DNA of 64,000 nt from positions 12,952,001 through 13,016,000 of the forward strand of contig BSYO01000003.1 of NCBI GenBank assembly GCA_033239525.1, given 5' to 3'. The notes under the pieces were generated by a model. The model was not told where the DNA came from. It did no database searches and was given only the letters and a program-made list of their open reading frames with translations. This DNA is from Nepenthes gracilis. Taxonomy: Eukaryota > Streptophyta > Magnoliopsida > Caryophyllales > Nepenthaceae. A program made the translations under genes and the position numbers. This document shows, piece by piece, positions 1-9,905 of this stretch. Numbering within the stretch: the stretch's first letter is position 1; each line of letters opens with the position of its first letter.

Positions 1-277
1 TATATGTTTTTGATTTACTGGATAAGATTATGTTTGTGCCATGGATGAAAATGGCAAATTGGTGGTCCTGTGTATGTGTGTAGTAGGTTGAAATATGATA
101 TTCAAATAGTTGTGTGCTTGTACTTGTTATAATATACAGGTTGTATATTTTGATTTTCGTTCAATTGTAAATAGAACTCTACCAAAATTTTTACAGAATT
201 ACTGATATAAATTTATGAATATTATTCTAAATCTATCTGACAAGGGTCCTATAGGGTTGAGAATCCATTCCATCACA
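1..277 (+). mobile_element. 3' end of a plus-strand LTR (A)
   Basis: This fragment ends in CCATTCCATCACA, the decayed form of the CCGTTCCGTCACA terminus shared by LTRs in this window. It aligns by eye with the last ~280 bases of the G 5' LTR (about 2650-2933). No primer-binding site follows; what follows is the leader of a minus-strand element, so this is a solo or 3' LTR whose start lies left of the window. The next five bases, AGTTA, would be its target duplication. No gene is seen. Confidence 0.7.
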
Positions 278-397
278 AGTTAGTCTAACCATTCTAACTT
301 ATGCCTTCATCTATTCATTTGGAAAAACTTAATCTATCCCCAGATTCCGCATAAATTTAGATCAAAACCCAAGGCATCTCTTTTTTTTGATACCAAC
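278..397 (-). mobile_element. Leader and primer-binding site of a minus-strand LTR element
   Basis: On the minus strand this is the start of an element interior. It matches the same place in the two B interiors (13020-13164 and 31750-31878), including the conserved AAGGCATCTC just before the site. TGATACCA at 388-395 is the reverse complement of a TGGTATCA initiator tRNA-Met primer-binding site. The LTR starts immediately to the right at 398. LTR A interrupts the interior on the left. Confidence 0.7.
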
Positions 398-651
398 TGT
401 GACAGAACGGGTTATTTTTTCCTAACAACCTCCTCCAATAATCACATAAGGTTAATGCCCATAATTAAGTAGTATAAATTTTTACAGAAAATTGAGTAAA
501 GTTTCCTCAAAAAGTGGACAAAAACCATACATACAACCTACTTAACTAAACGTGTACAAGCATATAAATATCCAGATTTTACAATTTACTCCACAACACA
601 CACATAGGACCAACAAATGTCATATTATCCATGGCCTCCACACAGTACTCC
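398..651 (-). mobile_element. 5' LTR fragment, minus strand, cut by element G
   Basis: It starts TGTGACAGAACGGG next to the primer-binding site, so in sense it is the 3' end of a 5' LTR. It resembles the opening of LTR J (44277-44598). It is cut at 651 by the start of element G. ACTCC (647-651) would be G's left target duplication, but the right copy is not visible because G's far end is lost. Confidence 0.65.
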
Positions 652-933
652 TATGAGACCCGATCCCAAAATATAATAAAAATGGAGTAATTAAGTTGAT
701 GATGATTATGATTAAGTATAAGAATAAGGGATAATGGGTACCGAAGTAAAAAGGAGTGAAATGGCCAAAAGTGTGCTCGGTGCTTGACGGACGCTCGAGC
801 TTTGAGCACTGCCTGAGTGGTGCCCCGGGCGAAGTGGGGGCGCCACAACCTACTCGAGTGCCAACTGAGGTGCAAAACTGTGAAACCCAGCACTAGACTA
901 CCGCTCGACTTGTGCTCGAGCGCAAGTTGTGTG

Positions 934-1031
934 GCAGCCACGTGATCCCTTTTTCCTTCGTTTTTAAAAGGGAATAGCTCCAGTTGCGTTGCAGCCACGT
1001 GATCCCCTTTTCCTTCATTTTTAAAAGAGAA
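934..1031 (+). promoter_or_regulatory. Duplicated LTR core promoter of element G
   Basis: Two copies, 57 bp apart, of a module made of GCAGCCACGTG (a G-box) followed about 25 bp later by the TATA-like TTTTTAAAAG (copies starting at 934 and 991). The second is followed by a long GA-rich tract, the likely start of the transcript. The 3' LTR has a single copy (7026-7062) with a mutated G-box, CATGTG. The promoter role is inferred from position and motif content. Confidence 0.55.
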
Positions 1032-1155
1032 TGGGGGAGAGCGGGATCAATAGAACGACAGGAAGAATGAGAGGAAGGAGAGGGAGGAGAAGGAAAGGGG
1101 AAAAAACTTCCAATCCACTCTGATCAGAGTAAGAATAACGGTAGATCAGGCTCAG

Positions 1156-2396
1156 GCAAGTGTACTTTGGATGTTATTTACCATTTTTACAGCATTTTAA
1201 TATCTCAGATATCGTATTTGTGCTTTAAATCTATGGTTTTGTATGTTTACTGTAAATGATGCCTGTTTCTCTTGATTAAACGGACAAATTTCATGTTTAC
1301 TTGTATATACTGCTAAATATATCTTCGATTTCATATATAAACATGTATTTAGTATTCGTTTTATGTCTGGAGGTTTTGGCGAAACCCTAAGCACGAAAAT
1401 GAAGGGATTTGATGGTTTTAATCCATAATTTCTGATATGTAAAAGTTAATTTGTATCAAGTTAATGTTCATGTTATGAATTATAACTGAAAAATTTACAT
1501 GGAACTACACTATTGAGTTACCATGGATTTCTAAAGCATATTGAAGAGTTAACCATGAGATTCTAACTGATTTTCTGAAGAACGATAGATTATAAGTTTT
1601 CTCATATTGTAAATTAGGACCTAGGATTGATACACAGTCGGATAAGGTTCTCCGGTATGCCTTAAAACGTGATGGTGACAATCAATGATAACTCTGTCTA
1701 TGGAGTTATATGTGGTTCGCCATTCCTTAGGGCATTAGTCTAGAGGGTAGAGTTTTAGATGATCCACCATCCTTTGGGAGGTATTAGTACATAATCCATC
1801 GTCCTTCGGGAGGTATTAGTATATAATCCCACGAGAAGGGATAGTCCCACAAGAAGGGATACTTGCTGGCATTGGATTGTGTGGAGTGAACACAATTTAT
1901 CCTCAATTACTCATTGCATCAACTGGTAGGGTCTACTAGTTTGGTCCTTTTGATAGTAAAAAGGGATTTATAGAATTGGTACTATTTTTCTAATTTCTGA
2001 AGCATATTTAACTGATTTATGATTTTTAAAACACGATTATACTGATTCTTGATTTTCGATGCATGTTTAAATGGAATTATTCTTTATTCCTATTTCTATG
2101 AATGCCTCCGTTCTTTTGATTATTGAGATTTCTGCTCTAGTGTATTTATATTTTACATGAAAGTATGAATTATAACTATAGAGACCGTTCATATAGAATT
2201 GTGCTTTTCTCATGATTTTTTATCTGCATCTATTCCTTAGTGTTTTCTGTGACTTTCTACATTTATGTTCTTAAATATTTTCATGTTACTATTCATCTAC
2301 ACTTATATTCTGTATGAAAGTATTATGTTTTGCATGTTTTGGTACCTTGTTGGGTTTTGATTTACTATTTTATTTTTTCCCTCTGGATAAGGATAT
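1156..2396 (+). other. Putative LTR leader intron, element G 5' LTR
   Basis: The left edge is AG|GCAAGT, a GC-type splice donor. The right edge is a pyrimidine-rich stretch ending CTCTGG, where the 3' LTR copy has CTTCAG, so this acceptor looks mutated. Just after it comes the frame GAT AAG GAT ATA ... TGA (peptide DKDIEMIPDKQK and stop). The same layout recurs in most LTRs here. That splicing occurs is inference. Confidence 0.4.
1687..1939 (+). other. Conserved hairpin cluster H1-H2-H3
   Basis: H1 at 1687-1709 pairs ATAACTC with GAGTTAT. H2 at 1875-1897 pairs GATTGTGT with ACACAATt around a 7-base loop. H3 at 1923-1939 is the near-palindrome CTGGTA...TACTAG. H2 is followed by a TATCCTC block that is also shared. 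Equivalents occur in most other LTRs of the window, with different stem sequences but preserved pairing. Function is unknown. Confidence 0.55.
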
Positions 2397-2935
2397 AGAG
2401 ATGATACCAGATAAACAAAAGTGATTAGAGCTTAGCAAAGAGCTAGATGGACTCTCAGAGCTTTTGAAGACTTGGGATTTTCGATATTGTTAATGTCAAT
2501 GTCTAAATTACGAAAGAAACTATGTATTAATAGTTATCATATGCTCTGCATACTGTTAAAATAGAAATTATGCTTCCGCAGGTTTATATTATGGATTTAG
2601 TTGCTTTTGGTATATGTTTTCTATATTTGTACAGGTCATAGATGGCATCTCTCGTATATTTTTGGTATAGTGGAAAGGATTGTGTGTTAAAGACATCAAT
2701 GGATATGACAATTGTGATCCTTTGTATGTGTGTTGTAGGAGAACTTATGGTTTTTGGATAGTTGTGTGCATATACTGATCACGTTATATAGGTTTATGTT
2801 TCCGATTAGCCCAATTTTAGAGGAGATTCTACTCATTTTTCTTCTAAAACCTTAAGTTGGGATTTAGACTTTTATCCCTGTATCTGTAATGATGAAATTA
2901 TTTGAGGACAAAAAAAACCTCCATTCCATCACAAA

Positions 2936-2949
2936 TGATTTCAAAGAAA
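2936..2949 (+). other. Primer-binding site of element G
   Basis: TGATTTCAAAGAAA lies just after the LTR end and is followed by ACGAAATGCC. It is a decayed TGGTATCAGAG initiator tRNA-Met site: the downstream AAATGCC matches the minus-strand AAGGCATCTC next to the sites of the other elements. Confidence 0.6.
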
Positions 2950-3323
2950 ACGAAATGCCTTAGGAATGATCTGAATAGTCAGTGATAGCTTAGGGAATGA
3001 TTCTGGCTGACCAAATCAATAGGTATAGACGTAGGATGATTAAGTTAGATTGAATAAGCCCTAGAAAATCCTAGCTAGCATATGTTAGGTATGAAACAGA
3101 CCGAGGCTTAGTAATTAACCAAATTGATATTGATCTCAAGTCTAGGCCAACTGGTTTAGGTTCTAGGTTTTGATTATAATCTGTTCTAGGATTAAGGAAG
3201 GATAAAGACTAGATATGATCAAATGAAGTGTTTAAAAGCTGAACTTAGGGTTTCTGTTAAAGTGTCTTGGTCGATGTTAGTAGGTTTATTAACATTGCTG
3301 TCTTTTTGGTTATAGGTTATCAA

Positions 3324-4350
3324 ATGGCAAGTAAAATGGATGGAAGCGATGATAGTGGAAGTGCTAGTAGTCCCCATGATCGAGAAGTTGTGTATGTGAA
3401 TTTGTTGGAAAGGATGATGAATGTTGCAGAAAAGATGGAGCAGCATCATATGGCTCCGATTCTTGTACCACAATTGATTCCAATGATGTCCAAGAGGTTT
3501 AAGGTAGAAAAGGTACCTCAATTTTTAGGGAAAATCGATCCGGTAAGGGTGAAAAATTGGATTAGGAGATTGAAAAAAATATTTACAATTATTCAATGTT
3601 CTGTTGGTGAAAATGTTGCTTTTGCAACTTATAAATTAGAATAAAAAGTCGATAATTGGTGGGCGAAGAAGAGGGCAATGGGTTTGTTTGACAAGGAAAT
3701 TTCTTAGAAAATGTTTGAGGAAGCTTTCTGGGAGAAATATATTCCCTCTGGCATTCAAGATTGGAGGGAAAGAGCTTTCATGGAGCTTAGGCAAGGGAGC
3801 CGCACCGTAGCGGAGTATGGTGCGAGGTTCATTGAATTATCTCGTTATACATCTTTTGTTGGGGAAGATGAATTGAGGATGACTAAGAAGTTCTTGCAAT
3901 GGTTAAAGGATGAGATTAGGAGTCAGCTAGTGACCCAAGAATTTCGGACTTATGCTAGGGTCCTAGATAGGGCTCTAGTGCTTGAAAGAGAACTGGAGAC
4001 TCATAAATATTTGGGTAAGACGGTAATCAGTCAGGTGAACCTCAGTAAGAAGTCTGGCTTGGAATACTCAGGATCTACTAAGAAGATGAGAGCTTCTTGT
4101 GAAAGAAAATGTAGCATTGAAATTTAGTTAGTGTCAGATTTCTAGACGTCAGTAATGCCTTATAATTATTGTGAAAAGAAGCATGTAGGATATCCCTACA
4201 CAAGGTGATGGGAGCTTGCTTTAGATGTGGACAGTAGGGCCACCTTGTTAAAGGTTGTCCATATCCTTGGAGGTTAAAAGCAAAGGAGTCTACTATCCCA
4301 GCTGAAGCATTTGCAGCAAACGGTTCAAGACATGAAGTACCCGAGAGGTA
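3324..4350 (+). pseudogene. gag: Gag pseudogene of element G
   Basis: Ty3/gypsy capsid-nucleocapsid protein, which would package the element RNA. The best start is ATG 3324 (MASKMDGSDDSG); the open frame extends upstream but without support. The retrotransposon gag domain is recognisable at about 3500-4000 (the W-W pair near 3657, then FWEKYIPSG, RQGSRTVAEYGARF). In-frame stops lie at 3642-3644 and 3705-3707, and a further stop ends the frame at 4125. After frame disruption a CCHC zinc knuckle is visible at 4217-4258 (C-x2-C-x4-H-x4-C), itself containing a TAG. No protease or polymerase follows, so G could not have moved itself in this form. It is related to the gag of element E. Confidence 0.8.
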
Positions 4351-6771
4351 GATGGAGGTATTCCCTTGATTGTGAAATTTGATTTATGTTTTAATTAATT
4401 AGGGATTTATATGTTCTTTTATTTCTCCCATGATTTGCATGATATGTCTCCCCTCATCTTGAAGATTCTTGATTATTTTGTGATTATGTTTATGTGTCCT
4501 TTCATAAATTCTATGGATTGTGAACAGCAGATGACTAAACTCCTAACTGAGAAAGTGAACAGTTGTGAGTTGTTGAATAAAGGGATATTTGATTTATTTT
4601 GTCCGAATAACGAATAAGTAGAATTGATGATTTGGAAATCAATTTTTGGGTGATATGAATCCTTTTGGAGTTCAAATGGTACTCAAGGATATTGGTGTAA
4701 ATCGTATTGAGAGAATACGGTATCCTATAGGTTGTGAATTTTGAGTAAGAGATAAGGTCAATCAAATCAAGGATAGATGTTACGTCCAATTAGAAATTGG
4801 GGCTGCCTTTTTCTGATTGTTGGTAGGTAACTGTTCGAGAATATAGGCAGAAAAGTTTGAGAATGTATGTACTTGAAGGAGCCGAATCGTTTTGATAGGT
4901 GATATAGAAAACGGGTTAGAAATCGACATTAGTCTTTAAGGATTATATATAAAATCAGAGGAGCATCGGTTACGTACTGTTAAGGATACTTTGAGACCTT
5001 TGGAAAGCTGGATTAATTAATGGGTTAAGTAAGTTAGTATAGATGGTAATACCTTTAAGAGAGATTTGGATTTCGTCATCCTGCATCAATAAATAGTTAC
5101 CCACAAGCAAAGTGGGAGAGGTGTTCATGGGATGAAATTGCTTCACCTGTAATAAAAATTTTATGATGAGATCTTTGAGAATTTAGGGATGATTCACCGG
5201 AAGAAATCAAAGACTTGCGAACCTAAAAGTTGAAGGCTGTAATAGGTGAATCTCAGTATGATTCGGGGATAGTGAATGTTGATATCGATTGTTGATATCA
5301 GAAGCCTACATTTGAAAATTTGTAGAATTGCTTTTGAGATCATTCTGATCTAATAATTTTATGGATTAAAGTAATTATGTTATGACGGAGAGGTAACCTT
5401 AAGAGATCAAAAGTGAATTATAGACCCTGAAAATTGTTAAGGAAACTTTCGGATTATGCTTTCCTGCATCGCTTGTGGATTGATGTCCTTTGGTTGAGTG
5501 GGAAAAGAAACCCCTAGTTAGAGTTACCCCTCTATGGTTCGAATCTAGCCTTTGGAAGTTTCTGTTTAGGAAATTATGGATTTTGTCTCAGGAGATAGTT
5601 TTATCTGATAAATTAAGAGTTAGAATAACCACATTATGATAGAAGCTGACCTTGAGATTTTACAAGTGGATAGGTTTGTCTAAGGATTTTGTAAATAAAC
5701 TTCGGTATTTTGAGAAAAACCAGTATTAGTACTGGTAGCGAATGCTAAGAGTCTATAGGCATGATATGCTTTGGTGCCTTAAAAGACATGAGAAAGGAGA
5801 ATTATGGGTAAGCTTAGTTGCTTGGAAAATAGAATACCACATTCCTAAGTTGAGAAGTAAAACTATGTTCAGAATGTTGGGATTATGGAATTTTGAGATG
5901 AGAAAAAACACCCTGGTGGGTTCGTGTTAGAACTACCCACTAATCATGATTATGGAGGACGTGTTTAGGTCTAATCAATGGGCTTATCGGTATGCCAACA
6001 ACATCTGAAATTGTTCAGTGTGGGGGTTATTAAATCTTGGGGTTGCGAGTCGTTAAAGTCTCAAGATTTTAAGATAATGATCTAAAATAGTATCAAATTT
6101 ATGATGACTATTGTAGTTAGGATTTTTGTTCTGTGGAGTGGTGAATTGAGGACCTGTGAAGAAAATTTTTGTGTTATGGTTATCTTAAAATTTGTTTTAA
6201 TCAAGGTTACTACGTAAATTAGGTGTTCGAATTGGAATATGTATCTAATAGAAATGTTGATTTGAGGACATGCGAACGAAGTGGAGAGAATGTAAGGTAC
6301 CTCGCTCTTGAAATTTAACCGTGATTCAAGGCTTGTGCCAGAATCTTAGCTAAGTTTAATAAGGAATTGAGATAGTAGATCGGAATACGGTGGTGTTGAA
6401 ATCTCAATCAGATGATCTAAACTTGCTGACCTGCCAGAGCACGCGGCAGAAGAGTGATGAACTTATATATATATTAAGGTCTAAGTTAATGTTCAGAAGA
6501 GAAACTCAATTTCGAGGCTTAGTATGAGGTGTGGTAGGGCATTTTGCTCGTTTAAGATTTAGAGCCAAGTCGAGAAAATTGTTAATAAATTGGGTTTACC
6601 TTCACGCTCAATAAATTCATATTTGAAATAAGGCACATTAGATAATAAGGACTAAGATAAAATAAATATTTAAGGTCTCAAGATAATTGTTTTAACCTGA
6701 AACTAAATTGTGAACACTTGAAAATCGAGAAAATTTAAGGATCGTTAAATTTCAAGGATGAAATTTCTGTA
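4351..6771 (+). mobile_element. Non-coding 3' interior of element G
   Basis: No gag-pol motif is readable in any frame over ~2.4 kb; only short chance frames occur. Nevertheless 5090-5660 matches, by eye and with many substitutions, the reverse complement of the element F interior at about 56450-56990. It is therefore an inherited element region rather than random filler. This is the pattern of large non-autonomous LTR derivatives (LARD-like), though very decayed pol cannot be fully excluded. Confidence 0.55.
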
Positions 6772-6783
6772 AGTGGGGGAGAG
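6772..6783 (+). other. Polypurine tract of element G
   Basis: AGTGGGGGAGAG directly precedes the TGTGAGATTCC start of the 3' LTR. It would prime plus-strand DNA synthesis. The same motif, reverse-complemented, precedes the 3' LTRs of E, D and F. Confidence 0.8.
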
Positions 6784-8707
6784 TGTGAGATTCCGATCCC
6801 AAAATATAATAAATATGGAGTAATTAAGTTGATGATGATTATAATTAATCATAAGAACAAGGGATAATGGGTATTGAATCAAAAAGGAGCGAAATGGCCA
6901 AATGTATGCTCGGCGCTCGAGCTCTTAGCTAGGCAGAAATATGCGCCAGCACCGCCCAAGTGGCTCCTCAGGTTGAGCGAGAGCGCAGCAGCCTACGAGG
7001 CTAGCGCTCGAGCGCCAATCGTGTGGCAACCATGTGATCCCTTTTTCCTTCATTTTTAAAAGGGAATGGGGAAGAGGGGGATCAACAGAACGACTGGCAA
7101 ATCGAGAGGAAGAGAAGAGGAAGGAGAGGGAGGAGAAGGAAAGGGGAAAAATCTTCCAATCTACTCTGATTAGAGTAAGAATAATAATAGATTAGGCTCA
7201 GGCAAGTATACTTCGGACGTTATTTACCATTTTTATAGCGTTTTAATATCTCAAATATCATATTTATGCTTTAAATCCAAGGTTTTACCTGTTTACTATA
7301 AATAATGCCTGTTTCTCTTGATTAATCAGGCAAATTTCATGCTTACTTGTTTATACTGCTGAATATACCTTCGATTTCGTGTATAAACATGTATTTAGTG
7401 TTTGTTTTATGTTTGGAGGTATTAGCGAAACCCTAAGCATGGAAATGAAAGGATTTGATGGTTTTAATCCATAATTTCTGATATGTAAAAGTTGATTTGT
7501 AATAAGGTAATGTTCATGTTATGAATTATAACTGAAAATTTTACATGGAATTGCACTATTGAGTTACTGTGGATTTTTGAAGCATACTGAAGAGTTAACC
7601 ATAAGATTCTAGCTGATTTTCTGAAGAACGATAGATTATAAGTTTTCTAATGTTGTAAATTATGATTTAGGACTATTATACAGTCAAGTAAGGTTCTCCG
7701 ATATGTTTTAGAATGTTATGGTGGTAATCAAGGATAACTCTATCCTTGGAGTTATATGTAGTCCGCCATTCCTCAAGGCATTAGTCTAAAGGGTAGAGTT
7801 TCAGATGATACACCATCCTTCGGGAGGTATTAGTACATAATCTTCCGTCCTTTGGGAGGTATTAGTATATAATCCCAAGAGAAGGGATACTTGCTAGCCT
7901 TGGATTGTGTGGAGTGAATATAATCTATCCTCGATTACTCGCCCCCTCAGCTAGTAGGGTCTACTAGTTTGGTCCTCCTGATAGTAAAAAGAGATTTCTA
8001 GAATTTATAGAATTGGTACTGTTTTCTAGTTTCTGAAGCATATTTAACTAATTTATGATTTTCAAAATACAATTATTTTGATTCTTGATTTTCGATGCTT
8101 GTTTAAATAGAATTATGCTTTATTCTGGTTTCTATGAACACATCCATTCTTCTGATTATTGTGGTTTTTATTCTAGTGTATTTATGATTTAAATGAAAGC
8201 ATGAATTATGACCATAGAGACCTGTTCATATACTATGCTTTTCTCATGATTTTGTATTTGTTTTTGTTCCTTTGCGTTTTCTATGACCTTCTGCATTTAT
8301 GTTCTTAAATATTTTCATGTTATCGTTCATCTACACTAATATTCTGCATGAAAGCATTATGTTCTGCATGTTTTGGTACCTTGCTGGGTATTAGCTCATT
8401 GTCTTATTTTTTCCCTTCAGATAAGGATATAGAGATAATACTGGATAAACAAAAGTGATTAGAGCTTAGCAAGGAGCTGGACGGACTCTCAGAGCTTTTG
8501 AAGACTTGGGATTTTGGATATTGTTAATATAAATGTCTAAATTATGATAGAAACTATGTATTAATAGTTATGATATGTTCTGCATACTATTGAAATAGAA
8601 ATTATTCTTTCATAGGTTTATATTATGGATTTTGTTGCTTCTGCTATATGTTTTCTGTATTTGTATAGGTCTTAGATGGCATCTCTTGTATGTTTTTGAT
8701 ATAGTGG
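6784..8707 (+). mobile_element. 3' LTR of element G, truncated
   Basis: It starts TGTGAGATTCCGATCCC after the polypurine tract and aligns with the 5' LTR up to the equivalent of ~2673, where the sequence switches to a B-type LTR on the other strand. The last ~260 bp and the target duplication are missing. It has a single promoter copy: CATGTG at 7031, TATA-like TTTTTAAAAG at 7053-7062, then a GA tract to ~7147. Hairpins: H1 7733-7755, H2 7903-7925 (decayed right arm), H3 7951-7967. Confidence 0.8.
7202..8420 (+). other. Putative LTR leader intron, element G 3' LTR
   Basis: Donor AG|GCAAGT; acceptor TTTTTTCCCTTCAG, followed by ATAAGGATATAG. This is the intact version of the signals at 1156-2396. 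The downstream frame reads DKDIEIILDKQK and ends in TGA. A conserved TACCTTGCTGGG and a branch-like GCTCAT lie 30-50 bp upstream of the acceptor. Splicing itself is inferred. Confidence 0.45.
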
Positions 8708-9905
8708 TCAACTTCCAGTCAACTATTTTAATCTGGTCAACTCTTCTTAATTGGACAACTGCATTCTAAAATTTCCAAGGAAACCGACATTCCAAATCAG
8801 TAAATCCATTCCATGCCGCCCCCTTCTCTCAAACCAGTCATCCATTCTGGGAAATCCATACCATCTATTCCTGCCAAACCGTCATTTCAAATCGGTAAAA
8901 GCATATTGGTAAATTCAAAGAAGTCGAAACTGCATCCCTGCCAAATTGCCAATCTAAACCAGTAAAACCATCCCGGTCATTTGCATACCGGCATTTTGCT
9001 CCATACAGACAATATGCTCCATCCCGGAAAAATACTTCATTCCGACAAAATACTCTAAACCAGCAAAATACACCATCCCGGCATTTTGCACCAAACCAGC
9101 AAAATGGACCATTCCGGCATTTATCTCCGTCTCGGCAAATTGCTTCATTCTAGCAAAATACTCCAAATCGGCAAAATGCACCATCTCGGCATTTTGCATC
9201 AAACCGGCAAAATGCACCATCCTAGCATTTTGTACCAAACCGGCAAAATGTACCATTTCGGCATTTTACTCCATCCTAGAAAATTGCTACAATCTAGCAA
9301 AATACTCCAAACAAGCAAAATGCACTAGCCCGGCATTTTGCACCAAACTGGGCAAATGTGCCATTCCGGCATTTTGCTCCATCCCAACAAATTGCTACAT
9401 TCCGGCAAAATACTCCAAACCGACAAAAAGCACCATCCCGGCATTTTGCACCAAATGGGCAAAATGTACCATTCTAGCATTTTGTTCCAAACCGGCAAAA
9501 TGTACCATTCCGGCATTTTGTACCAAACTGCCAAATGAACCATTCTAACCAAAATACAAATTCTAGGCTTTTTGGCCAATCCTGGCAAAATGGGCATCCT
9601 ACCATTTTGCCAACCTTCCATTTGGCCATCCTGGGCATTTTGGCCAACCGGCCAAGTTGCCCATTCCGGCCATATCCTGCAGAAGTCCTCAGGTCATAAA
9701 GTCTAAAGTCCTACCCCCTTGATATCACTTGTTGTCCTCGATCTATTGCTACAGCCAACTTGCAGCACACCATGCAAGCAGTGTACGACCTCTGATGACT
9801 TTTCATTTGTTAAGTCATCCTACAGGAGTGACCAAACTCAACAACTTCCTCTGTCATTTTCCCGTTGAAGCCAGGTTGCTATGTCCTAGCAGCCTGATCC
9901 TTACA
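8708..9905 (-). mobile_element. Element B, first LTR (B1), truncated
   Basis: Sense is the minus strand: the LTR begins TGTAAGGATCAGG at 9905, next to the polypurine tract. Only the first ~1.2 kb survives; the part carrying the TATA, hairpins and terminus is lost at the junction with G near 8707. Homology to B2 (from ~14880) and B3 (from ~33790) begins right at the break. It is mostly a 36-bp tandem array. Confidence 0.75.
8985..9640. repeat. 36-bp tandem array with 108-bp higher order (B1)
   Basis: Imperfect units alternate GGCAAAATGCACC and CGGCATTTTGCACC. GCAAAATGC and GCATTTTGC are reverse complements, so each 36-bp unit carries a dyad; the half-unit is 18 bp. Three unit variants (CACCAAACC, TCCATCCC and the ATACTCC type) form a 108-bp higher-order repeat. 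Because 36 is divisible by three, long open frames appear on both strands; these are artefacts of the repeat, not genes. Confidence 0.85.

Larger units (their letters stand above)
652..2933 (+). mobile_element. 5' LTR of element G
   Basis: A 2282-bp LTR running from TATGAGACCCGATCCC (a decayed TG start) to CCATTCCATCACA, followed by a primer-binding site at 2936. It aligns along its length with the G 3' LTR at 6784-8707. In order it holds a CTCGAG-rich block (780-925), a duplicated G-box/TATA promoter (934-1031), a GA-rich tract (1030-1105), a donor-like CAGGCAAGT (intron would start at 1156), small hairpins (1687-1939) and an acceptor-like site at 2396 where AG has become GG. It has no coding capacity except the short frame described at the acceptor. 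Confidence 0.85.

Noticed and set aside
4411..4789. Short frames after gag in element G
   Set aside because: AT-rich chance frames without protease or RT motifs.
9325..9621. Trp/Met-rich minus-strand frame
   Set aside because: Repeat-derived, no start context, absent from sister LTRs in the same form.
8985..9640. CRISPR-like look of regularly spaced repeats
   Set aside because: There are no unique spacers; units are contiguous, diverged tandem repeats in a plant retrotransposon LTR.
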